Shown in pieces: positions 6,457 to 13,532 of a stretch of DNA of 36,987 nucleotides; the stretch's first letter is position 1, and every line of letters begins with the position of its first letter. Origin of the DNA: an uncultured Collinsella sp. GTDB lineage: Bacteria > Actinomycetota > Coriobacteriia > Coriobacteriales > Coriobacteriaceae. Below the pieces are notes generated by a model. It ran no database searches and was not told the DNA's origin. It saw only the letters and a list, made by a program, of their open reading frames with translations. The translations under genes were made by a program, and so were the position numbers. The stretch spans positions 1-36,987 of the forward strand of contig CATYEN010000020.1 in the NCBI GenBank assembly GCA_958405565.1. The letters are read 5' to 3'.

Positions 6457-9222
6457 ATGGACCAGGACCGCCAAAACAGCCAGCGCCGCGATGCGCAGAA
6501 CACGGAGCGCGAGCAGGATTTTACGACCTACCGCACCGCCCAAAGCTCAAACGATATGGTGCCGACGGTGTTTCGCCGTGGCATCTACCGCACAATCCGA
6601 GGCAGTCTTAAGCGCTTCTTATCCATCGTGGTCATCACCGCGCTTGGCGTGAGCGTGATGTGCGGCCTTAAGGCGGGCTGCGAGGACCTGTGCGATTCGG
6701 TTGACGCTTACTTTGACCAGCAGAATGTCTATGACATCAACGTGCAGTCGACCTATGGTCTGACCGATGACGATCTTGCTGCGATCCAAGAGGTCGATGG
6801 CGTCGAGACGGCCGAGGGCATCTATACCGAGACCGCCTATACCGCCGTGAGTACGACGCGCGAGCGTGTCGTCGTACAGAGCCTCTCCAAAGAGAATATT
6901 GACCAACCGGTGCTAGTACGCGGCGAGCTGCCCGAGACTTCGGGCGAAGTGGCAGTGACCTCACGTTTTTTGAAGGCTTCGGGCAAGAAAATCGGCGATA
7001 CGGTGAGCTTTGCCGCCAACGATGCGAGCTCGTCGAACCAAAGCGCCAAGGACCAGTTTGCCGATGGGGACTACACCATCACGGCCGAGGTTCTCGATCC
7101 TACCGACGTGAGCTCCGACTCGACGGTCAACGCCTTCCGTGCCGCCTCGGCCGCGGACTACAAGTTCTACGTGAGTGAGGATGCCGCGACGTCGTCGTCC
7201 TATTCCGCGATCCACGTGGTCGTCGAGGGAGCCAAGAGCCTCAACTCCTATTCCGACGCCTATACGGCAAGGATTAACGAGGTCAAGGGCAATATCGAGA
7301 AGATCCGTGAGGAGCGTGAGAAGGCGCGCGCTCAGGAGCTGACGGTCGACACACCGGCGAGCTTGGACGCGGCTGAGCGTCAAGCGAATATGGTCTTTGG
7401 GATCGAGCAGGACAACATCAATCGCATGGCCGAGGGCAGCGACGAGCGTGCGCAGGCTCAAGCCGACCTGGACCAGCGCCGTGCCGCCGCCGACCAGCAG
7501 TTTGCCGATGCCCGCGCCGAGCTCTCTGACCTGGGCGAATGCACCTGGTACATCCAGGACCGCGGCAATATCGCAAGTTACTCGAGCGTCGAGAGCGATA
7601 GTTCTTCGATCGAGGCCATCGCCACGGTGTTCCCATTCATCTTCTTTATCGTCGCCGTGCTTATCAGCCTCACCACCGCCACCCGCATGGTCGAGGAGGA
7701 GCGCACGCTTATTGGCCTGTACAAGGCGCTCGGCTATTCACGCGTGCGTATCCTGTCCAAATATGTGGACTACTCGCTGTGGGCGTGTCTGATCGGTGGC
7801 GTGCTCGGCAATATCATCGGATTTGTGGGTCTGCCGCTGTTCTTGTTTACGGTGTTCGACGACATGTACTCGCTGCCCCAGATGTTGCTTTCGTACGACA
7901 TCGTGTCCTCAATCGTCTCGGTGGCGCTGTTTGCCGTGGGCGTGGTGGGAGCCACGATTATCGCCTGCCGCCACGAGATGGCCGAGACCCCTGCCTCGCT
8001 CATGCGCCCCAAGGCTCCGCGCGCCGGCTCGCGCATTCTGCTCGAGCGCATCGGCTTTATCTGGCACCGCATGGGCTTTTTGAACAAGGTCGCTGCACGC
8101 AACCTGTTCCGCTACAAAAAGCGCGCCTTTATGACCATCTTTGGCATTGCGGGATGCACGGCGCTCGTGATCTGCGGTATGGGTATCCGCGATACGTCGG
8201 TCGCGCTGTCGCCCAAGCAGTACGGGCACATCACGCGCTACGATTTGCTGGCGGTCGCCAACCCCGATGATTTTTCGCAGACGTGCGCGGCGTTGGATGA
8301 ACGCAGTGCAGCCAAGGATTCCAACGTGACCGTGACCTCGACCCTGCCGATTATGACCGACAACGTCACCTTTACGTTTGGCGGTAAGAGCGAGACTGTG
8401 CAGCTGATCGTGGTGCCCGATGACCGCACGGGTGACTTGGGCGATTACGTGCGCCTGGAGGATGAGTCCAAAGAACCGCTCGCCCTGCGTGACGGGGATG
8501 TGTATTTGAGCAAGAGCTCTCAGCTGGTGCTGGGGATCAAGCCGGGTGACACGGCTCACGTCCAGGATTCGTCGCTCAATGTTGCTAAGGTCAAAGTCAG
8601 CGACATCTCGCTCAACTATCTGGGCAACACGCTTTACATGACGCAGGGCACCTATGAGCGCGCGTTCGGTCGAAGCGCGCGCCTCAACGGCATCCTTGCG
8701 CTGCTTAAGGGTTCGTCGGCTGACCAGATTGCGTTTAGCAAGAATCTTAAGAGAGACGGTTGGCTTACGATTTCGAGTACGGCCGAGCATTGGGAAAACT
8801 ATGAGGCGAACTTTACGATTATCAATTCGGTCGTGGTGCTCGTGACCTTTATGGCGGCGTGCCTGTCGTTTGTGGTGGTGTTTACGCTGTCCAACACGAA
8901 TATCTCCGAGCGCGAACGCGAGCTGGCGACTATCAAGGTGCTGGGCTTCCGCCGTGGCGAGGTGCACCACTACGTCAACAAGGAGACGTTGATCCTCACG
9001 GCGATCGGCGCTGCGCTGGGCGTGCCGCTGGGCGGCTTGCTGGCCGAGAGTTTTACGTACATTTTGCAGATGCCGTCGCTGTATTTTGATGTTGAGGTCG
9101 AGCCGCTGAGCTACGTGCTATCCGTGCTTCTGGCCTTTGGCTTTACGTTTATCGTCAACCTCGCCACCAACCGTACCCTCAACAAGATCGACATGGTCGG
9201 CGCCCTCAAGAGCGCCGAGTAA
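6457..9222 (+). CDS. Large FtsX-family ABC transporter permease
   Basis: Membrane protein of about 921 residues with two FtsX modules, the usual layout of MacB-like or VexP-like exporters whose permease is duplicated. One transmembrane segment lies near residues 45-65, then a large extracytoplasmic region (about 65-375), three helices (about 380-520), a second shorter extracytoplasmic region (about 570-790) and three final helices (about 795-910). The first outside region contains a charged, Gln/Ala/Glu-rich coiled-coil stretch around residues 270-355. The ATG at 6457 is used; a GTG at 6445, which would overlap the ATPase stop, is possible. The gene ends in hairpin repeat A, whose stem starts at the stop codon. 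Likely exports or mechanically releases a cell-envelope substrate together with the ATPase at 5750. Confidence 0.92.
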   Translation: MDQDRQNSQRRDAQNTEREQDFTTYRTAQSSNDMVPTVFRRGIYRTIRGSLKRFLSIVVITALGVSVMCGLKAGCEDLCDSVDAYFDQQNVYDINVQSTYGLTDDDLAAIQEVDGVETAEGIYTETAYTAVSTTRERVVVQSLSKENIDQPVLVRGELPETSGEVAVTSRFLKASGKKIGDTVSFAANDASSSNQSAKDQFADGDYTITAEVLDPTDVSSDSTVNAFRAASAADYKFYVSEDAATSSSYSAIHVVVEGAKSLNSYSDAYTARINEVKGNIEKIREEREKARAQELTVDTPASLDAAERQANMVFGIEQDNINRMAEGSDERAQAQADLDQRRAAADQQFADARAELSDLGECTWYIQDRGNIASYSSVESDSSSIEAIATVFPFIFFIVAVLISLTTATRMVEEERTLIGLYKALGYSRVRILSKYVDYSLWACLIGGVLGNIIGFVGLPLFLFTVFDDMYSLPQMLLSYDIVSSIVSVALFAVGVVGATIIACRHEMAETPASLMRPKAPRAGSRILLERIGFIWHRMGFLNKVAARNLFRYKKRAFMTIFGIAGCTALVICGMGIRDTSVALSPKQYGHITRYDLLAVANPDDFSQTCAALDERSAAKDSNVTVTSTLPIMTDNVTFTFGGKSETVQLIVVPDDRTGDLGDYVRLEDESKEPLALRDGDVYLSKSSQLVLGIKPGDTAHVQDSSLNVAKVKVSDISLNYLGNTLYMTQGTYERAFGRSARLNGILALLKGSSADQIAFSKNLKRDGWLTISSTAEHWENYEANFTIINSVVVLVTFMAACLSFVVVFTLSNTNISERERELATIKVLGFRRGEVHHYVNKETLILTAIGAALGVPLGGLLAESFTYILQMPSLYFDVEVEPLSYVLSVLLAFGFTFIVNLATNRTLNKIDMVGALKSAE

Positions 9223-9260
9223 CCTGCCAAAAAGGGACAGGTTTATTTTGGCAGGTTTTA
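9221..9260 (+). repeat. Interspersed hairpin repeat A, copy 3
   Basis: 12-bp stem AACCTGCCAAAA (9221-9232) with TTTTGGCAGGTT (9246-9257), same 13-nt loop as copy 1, beginning at the stop codon of the permease gene. Followed by TTA and a second hairpin, so it may help end transcription. Confidence 0.85.
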
Positions 9261-9263
9261 TCT

Positions 9264-9305
9264 GGGCAAACGCCGGACAACCATTAGGTGGCCCGGCGTT
9301 TGCCC
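9264..9305 (+). terminator. Strong GC-rich stem-loop after the permease gene
   Basis: 13-bp perfect stem GGGCAAACGCCGG (9264-9276) with CCGGCGTTTGCCC (9293-9305) and a 16-nt loop. There is no clear T-run after it, so it could be a transcript-end stabiliser rather than a classical terminator. Confidence 0.55.
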
Positions 9306-9421
9306 CGTCAAACGGGCTTTCCATTTGCCTTTCATTCTATTTGGTTTTCGCTCGCAGGCGTGGATGAGAGGCTCTCTTTGGCCTTCGAGATTGGGCTTGT
9401 ATGGGTCGTATGCCACAAAAT

Positions 9422-9561
9422 GGGCCTATCTACTACGTTTGCTACCACACCCTCGACCGTGACAAAGATTATGAAATTAAAACCGCAGGTAGAGGGCTTG
9501 CCAATTTTCGGAAAAGGCGGGTATGGTCGGCCCTCTCGAGTTAAACGTAGTAAATAGGCCC
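9422..9561. repeat. 140-bp element bounded by 19-bp inverted repeats
   Basis: GGGCCTATCTACTACGTTT at 9422-9440 pairs with 9543-9561 with one mismatch. The interior (about 100 bp) is AT-richer and contains no ORF of note. Size and termini are MITE-like. No target-site duplication was recognised. Confidence 0.6.
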
Positions 9562-9622
9562 TTTTCTTGGCGCGCGGTCAGCTCAATGCTAATCTCCGTG
9601 CCGGAACTGACCCAGTTGTTTG

Positions 9623-9693
9623 TAAGTTGCGGTGATATACGGACTGTTTGGCGCTTTGGAGCTTCAAAACAGTCCCTATTTCACCGCAACTTA
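9623..9693. repeat. Interspersed hairpin repeat B, copy 1
   Basis: TAAGTTGCGGTGA (9623-9635) pairs with TCACCGCAACTTA (9681-9693); an inner stem GGACTGTTT (9641-9649) pairs with AAACAGTCC (9667-9675). The outer arms recur at 10861-10927 and 28938-29004. Confidence 0.8.
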
Positions 9694-9736
9694 GGAGAAG
9701 GGCGGGGGCGGTTGGGTGCTGCTGGGTCGGAGCGTG

Positions 9737-10675
9737 TTAGGCCTGTTTGCGGTGCTTCCATTGTTTGCGGCACCAGCGCATGAGCGCCTTTATGACGGGA
9801 ATCGTGATGAGGATGATCCATGCAGGATGGGGCTGTCCCAAACAGAGCCACATGTAGAGGAACCAAGCGATGGCGGCTGCCGGGTAGATGGCCTCGATCA
9901 GCTTAGACAGGTGGTGCCGATCGATGAAGTCACCAATCGCGTAGTAGACGGGAACCAGAAAGACGAGGAAAAGCCCCATGCCCCATGTGCCGTAGACAAT
10001 GCCGAGCACCAGATAGGCGAGAGTAACAAGTGCGGGGAAGGGGAATTTGTTCCATGCACGTCCGACCTTGGTGTGGAAATGCTTGCCATGATGGTCGAGC
10101 TTGTCGTGTGCTTCCTTCCAGCTGGAAAACGTCTCGCCGTCGATGGTGACGGTGCCGTCGTCATTGGTGCGTACGCTATGTCCATCGTCCTCAAGCGTAT
10201 CGATATGCACGCCGTCCGGCCCCACATGCACCTCTTCGCCCTTGCGCTCGTTGGTCACATGGATGCCGCTCCAACCAACATGGACTTCCTCGCCTTTATT
10301 GGGATCAATGACGTGGATACCGCGCACGAGGGAAATATCGACAAGTGGCTTATCGCTGCAATCAGCGTGCTCAGTAGAAGCCTCAGCCTCTTCAGCCTTA
10401 TCTGAAGCTTTGGTGCCGGCGTTGCTGTTCTGTGCCTCATCATCAGCCTGTGAGTCATCAGCGCTAGCCACCGCCTCCCCATACAGCAGCTCATCCAGCG
10501 ACACGCCATACAGCGCGGCGAGCGCAATAAGGTTATCGGTATCGGGCGAGGATTCGCTGCGCTCCCATTTACTGACAGCCTGACGACTCACACCCAGCTG
10601 GGCGGCAAGCGCCTCCTGAGAAAGCCCGGCAGCCTTGCGGCGATCGACGAGGCGCTGTGCCATCGCAAGATCCAT
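9737..10675 (-). CDS. XRE-family regulator fused to a C-terminal membrane domain
   Basis: Protein of 312 residues. An HTH_3 domain occupies about 1-65 (LSQEALAAQLGVSRQAVSKWE), as in Cro/CI-type repressors. An acidic, Ala-rich linker (about 67-115) follows, then two near-identical copies of KGEEVHVGxxGIHV (127-140 and 145-158), a charged His-rich segment, and three to four hydrophobic segments (about 214-300) ending in a basic tail. It is probably a membrane-tethered transcription regulator. The ATG at 10675 is chosen for its AAAGGAA ribosome site; longer frames upstream read through the leader. Direct repeats ACCGGTAGCRACC at 10730-10742 and 10783-10795 lie in the promoter region and could be its own operators. 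Effector and targets are unknown. Confidence 0.85.
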   Translation of the reverse strand: MDLAMAQRLVDRRKAAGLSQEALAAQLGVSRQAVSKWERSESSPDTDNLIALAALYGVSLDELLYGEAVASADDSQADDEAQNSNAGTKASDKAEEAEASTEHADCSDKPLVDISLVRGIHVIDPNKGEEVHVGWSGIHVTNERKGEEVHVGPDGVHIDTLEDDGHSVRTNDDGTVTIDGETFSSWKEAHDKLDHHGKHFHTKVGRAWNKFPFPALVTLAYLVLGIVYGTWGMGLFLVFLVPVYYAIGDFIDRHHLSKLIEAIYPAAAIAWFLYMWLCLGQPHPAWIILITIPVIKALMRWCRKQWKHRKQA

Positions 10676-10729
10676 GGTGGTTCCTTTCGTTTGATGGTCG
10701 AATCGAATGAGCCGAGTATGCCGAGAACA

Positions 10730-10795
10730 ACCGGTAGCGACCACCATTTCTAGTTAGAATCTGCCCCAACCCTACCGCAACTACCGGTAGCAACC
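10730..10795. promoter_or_regulatory. Direct repeats upstream of the XRE-membrane regulator
   Basis: ACCGGTAGCGACC (10730-10742) and ACCGGTAGCAACC (10783-10795) differ at one base and are 53 bp apart, about five helical turns. Their place just upstream of the XRE gene suggests operator half-sites for autoregulation. This is inference from position only. Confidence 0.45.
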
Positions 10796-10860
10796 CCTAA
10801 CGACCAGCCATTTCAGGACAAATGTCAGTGCAAGTAGCAGCCAAGAGCCCCCACTCAGTA

Positions 10861-10927
10861 AGTTGCGGTGGAATAGTTTTTGGATTCAGCCATTTGCGGA
10901 CTAAGCAGGAACTATTTCACCGCAACT
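10861..10927. repeat. Interspersed hairpin repeat B, copy 2
   Basis: 18-bp arms: AGTTGCGGTGGAATAGTT (10861-10878) pairs with 10910-10927 with a single G-T difference. The interior is unrelated to copy 1. It lies in the gap between the XRE gene and pfkA. Confidence 0.8.
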
Positions 10928-10990
10928 GAATTTCAGACCAGGCACCCGCAGCAAGAAGACGAATAGCCTCGGCCTCCCTAGTTACCGCAG

Positions 10991-11109
10991 GAGGCCCCAG
11001 GGCTTTCCTCCCAAATCTTTCCGCAGGACGGAAGGACCCCGCCGCGCGAAGCGCACGGCGGGGTCCTGACATGTCCGAGGACGATTTGGGAGGAAAGCCC
11101 TGGGGTCTC
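10991..11109. repeat. 119-bp nested inverted repeat after pfkA
   Basis: Outer arms 10991-11017 and 11083-11109 are complementary over 27 bp with one mismatch (core CCCAGGGCTTTCCTCCCAAAT). Inside, AGGACCCCGCCG (11033-11044) pairs with 11056-11067. The result is a cruciform-like or very stable RNA structure 25 bp beyond the pfkA stop codon. It could terminate pfkA transcription or be a small non-autonomous mobile element. Confidence 0.75.
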
Positions 11110-11133
11110 CGATGGGGGCGGTTCCAGCCGAGG

Positions 11134-12213
11134 CTATTCGTCGCCGAAGCTGATGCCCAACGCCTTGGCCTCGCGTACCAGATCGCTCTGGGGATCGACA
11201 TACTTGAGCTTGCCAGCGACCTCTTCGAGCGGCATGTGGCACATCTTGCCGTCACGCAGGGCAATCATGTAGCCAAACTCGCCGCGTAGGCAGCCGAGCG
11301 CTGCCTCGACGCCGCACTGGGTCGCAAAGATGCGGTCCTGGGCATCGGGCTGACCGCCGCGCTGCGTGTGACCGGGGATGGCGACGCGGGTCTCGCGGCC
11401 GGTCTTGGCCTCGATCTCCTTGGCGATGTCGTACACGATTGACGGGCTCGTGCGCTCGGCGAGCTTTTTCTTGTACTCCTTCTTTGACAGCGCCGCATCC
11501 TCCTTAGAGATGGCGCCCTCGGCGACGGCTACGATGGTAAAGCGGCTGCCGGTCTCCATGCGATGCTCGATGGTCTTGATGACGTTGTCCATGTCGTAGG
11601 GGATCTCGGGAATCAGGATGACGTCCGCGCCGCCCGCGACGCCGGCGTACAGCGGGATCCAGCCGACCTTGTGGCCCATGATCTCGATAACAAACACGCG
11701 ACCGTGACTCGACGCGGTGGTGTGGATGTCGTCGATGCACTTGGTGGCGACGTCGATGGCGCTCGTAAAGCCAAACGTCATCTCGGTGCCCCAGGTGTCG
11801 TTATCGATGGTCTTGGGCAGGGCGATAACGTTGAGGCCCTCTTCGCGCAGGCGGTTAGCGGTCTTGGTGGAGCCGTTGCCGCCCAGCATAAACAGGCAGT
11901 CGAGCTGCAGCTTGTGATAGGTGTGGACCATCGCCAGCACCTTCTCGACGCCATCGGCCTCGGGAATGTCCAGACGCTTGAACGGTGTGCGGCTCGTGCC
12001 CAGGATGGTGCCGCCGCGGGTGAGGATGCCGCTAAAATCGGCGGGCGACATGACGCGGAACCTGCTGTAGATAAGGCCCTGGTAGCCGTCCTCAAAACCA
12101 TAGATCTCGATAGGCTCTTCGCTATTGGTCATGAGCGTTTTGACGATGCCGCGCATGGTGGCGTTGAGCGCCTGGCAGTCGCCGCCACTGGTAAGAAGAC
12201 CGATCCTGAGCAT
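11134..12213 (-). CDS. pfkA: 6-phosphofructokinase
   Basis: Glycolytic enzyme of 359 residues phosphorylating fructose 6-phosphate to fructose 1,6-bisphosphate in the cytoplasm. The phosphoryl-donor loop TSGGDCQALNA (8-18), the catalytic PKTIDND (133-139), the MGHKVGWIP segment and the PGHTQRGG substrate loop are all present. The donor-site motif is GGNGS (111-115): Gly114 as in ATP-dependent enzymes rather than the Asp of PPi-dependent ones, but Asn113 replaces the usual Mg-binding Asp. PKTIDND rather than PGTIDND is the form common in the PPi/long-form clades. Donor specificity is therefore uncertain between ATP and PPi. A GGAAGG ribosome site precedes the ATG. A long dyad follows the gene. 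It stands apart from its neighbours, probably as a single transcription unit. Confidence 0.94.
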   Translation of the reverse strand: MLRIGLLTSGGDCQALNATMRGIVKTLMTNSEEPIEIYGFEDGYQGLIYSRFRVMSPADFSGILTRGGTILGTSRTPFKRLDIPEADGVEKVLAMVHTYHKLQLDCLFMLGGNGSTKTANRLREEGLNVIALPKTIDNDTWGTEMTFGFTSAIDVATKCIDDIHTTASSHGRVFVIEIMGHKVGWIPLYAGVAGGADVILIPEIPYDMDNVIKTIEHRMETGSRFTIVAVAEGAISKEDAALSKKEYKKKLAERTSPSIVYDIAKEIEAKTGRETRVAIPGHTQRGGQPDAQDRIFATQCGVEAALGCLRGEFGYMIALRDGKMCHMPLEEVAGKLKYVDPQSDLVREAKALGISFGDE

Positions 12214-12353
12214 GATGAATCCTTCCGGGCAAGTTATAACATGCGCATAAGTTTACCCCCGCACACTGTTGATGCGGAGGTAAAACGTGTTAGCTCAAAT
12301 GTATAGAAATGTAAGCAACGTCAGGCGAGCGTAAGGTCGATGGGCCTGGCTCC

Positions 12354-13439
12354 TTACAGTGCGAAGGCGTCGACGTCGCCCCAGTGGCGGCGCAGCGTGA
12401 TGGCGGCAGCGGGCTCGGTGTTGTCAAAGACGACCGACCACTGCGTGTTGCTGGTGATGTCCTCCGGATTGGGCTCTTGCGCTGCAGCGCGTAGGGCCTT
12501 CCAAGCGACTGCCTCATCTTGGGCGCCGGCATGGGCGTCAAGGACACCGGCGATTGCGACGGCGCGCTCTTTACCATGGCCCAGCTCGCCGTTCTTTTGG
12601 TTGGGGAGCACCTCGTCACCATAGCAGGCGTAGAAGTTCGTGACCTGGCGTACGGGCGTCGCCTTGCATGCGCGGTCGGGATCGCGCGGATCCCACTCCA
12701 CCACCCGCGCGTCACCGGCGGCGTCGTTGATAAAGAAGTGGTAATCGCGTCCGGCCATGGCGTGCATGTCGTAGGCAGAAAGCAGGTCGACGGCCTCCTG
12801 CGTGGTGGCCGCGCGGTCGAGCACCAGGCGGATGGCGAGCGAAGTGTTGATGACGGGGCGCTGCGTGTCCTGGTCACAGGGCTTGGAATCCAGGGTGAGC
12901 ACGGCAATGGACACGCCGCATTCGTTGACGCCGTCGAGCTGGGCAAACGGGCCCATCAGCGCCGCGGCGCGTCCGGCGACGGAGTCAAGTGGAGTGTTGG
13001 CGCCCAGGTTATTGAGGGCCGCAAGGCCGATGGAGGCATAGCCGTCGCGCGGGTGATTGCGCACCAGCAGCGCCGAGGTGTCGTCCTTAAAGTCGTAATT
13101 GCGACCGGTGCGCACGCGGCCTTCGGCATCGACGGCGGCAAAGGCGCTGCAAGCAAACTGGGGCGCCTGAACATGCGCCGGCACACCAGGCAGTACCTGC
13201 GCGACGACGGCGTCGATATAGGCTTGGTCGTCGCGCACGCCAGCGGCGATGATGCGATCAAGATCGTAGTCGTAGGCAATGTCGATTGCGTACAGGTCAT
13301 AGCCATCCGCGTAGCCGGTCAAGCGTTTGAGCGACGCGGCGGACTTGATTTGCTTGTGATAAACGATACCGGTGGCAGCGGCAAGGCCGACGGCGACTCC
13401 CGCGACACCGCAGGCGATAGCAATGTTACGTGGCTTCAT
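12354..13439 (-). CDS. Exported linear-amide C-N hydrolase (choloylglycine hydrolase / C45-like)
   Basis: Ntn-hydrolase of 361 residues. A hydrophobic segment near residues 5-27 (IAIACGVAGVAVGLAAATG) acts as signal peptide or membrane anchor. The nucleophile region FACSAFAAVDAEGRVRTGRN is at about 95-114, so Cys97 should become N-terminal after cleavage, with Arg113, Asn114 and Asp116 (GRNYDF) as partner residues. This matches the linear amide C-N hydrolases (bile-salt hydrolase, penicillin V acylase, acyltransferase C45), but the internal Cys implies autoprocessing, unlike classical bile-salt hydrolase where Cys follows the start Met. The ATG at 13439 has a GAGAGGAG site. The substrate could be a bile-acid conjugate, N-acyl amide or peptide; sequence alone does not decide. 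It is 93 bp downstream of the flavoprotein operon and could be read through from it. Confidence 0.85.
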   Translation of the reverse strand: MKPRNIAIACGVAGVAVGLAAATGIVYHKQIKSAASLKRLTGYADGYDLYAIDIAYDYDLDRIIAAGVRDDQAYIDAVVAQVLPGVPAHVQAPQFACSAFAAVDAEGRVRTGRNYDFKDDTSALLVRNHPRDGYASIGLAALNNLGANTPLDSVAGRAAALMGPFAQLDGVNECGVSIAVLTLDSKPCDQDTQRPVINTSLAIRLVLDRAATTQEAVDLLSAYDMHAMAGRDYHFFINDAAGDARVVEWDPRDPDRACKATPVRQVTNFYACYGDEVLPNQKNGELGHGKERAVAIAGVLDAHAGAQDEAVAWKALRAAAQEPNPEDITSNTQWSVVFDNTEPAAAITLRRHWGDVDAFAL

Positions 13440-13532
13440 GACGGCTCCTCTCGAAGCATTGATATAGGCATTATCGCAAACGACATGCAAGTCACATGCC
13501 GCATTCCGGCGAGTGGCATGGCATGCCGAGCC

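Larger units (their letters stand above)
9223..9736. other. 514-bp gap filled with hairpin elements
   Basis: No gene is supported. In order the gap holds repeat A copy 3, a GC-rich stem-loop (9264-9305), a long inverted repeat (9422-9440 with 9543-9561) and repeat B copy 1 (9623-9693). The apparent short reading frames here are readings through these elements. Confidence 0.7.
10676..11133. other. 458-bp gap with leader, repeat B and a long dyad
   Basis: No gene is supported. It contains the leader of the XRE gene with two direct repeats, hairpin repeat B copy 2 and a 119-bp nested inverted repeat next to the 3' end of pfkA. Confidence 0.7.

Noticed and set aside
9118..9367. Short ORFs reading the repeat A hairpin as a KRDRFILAGF-type peptide
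   Set aside because: The same peptide appears at each repeat A copy in different contexts; it is a translation of the DNA repeat, not a gene.
9422..11109. Possible CRISPR array because of many repeats
   Set aside because: Repeats are inverted, irregularly spaced and of different families; no regular spacers and no cas genes.
12354..13439. Bona fide bile-salt hydrolase
   Set aside because: The nucleophile Cys is internal behind a membrane segment and not next to the start Met; only the wider family can be claimed.
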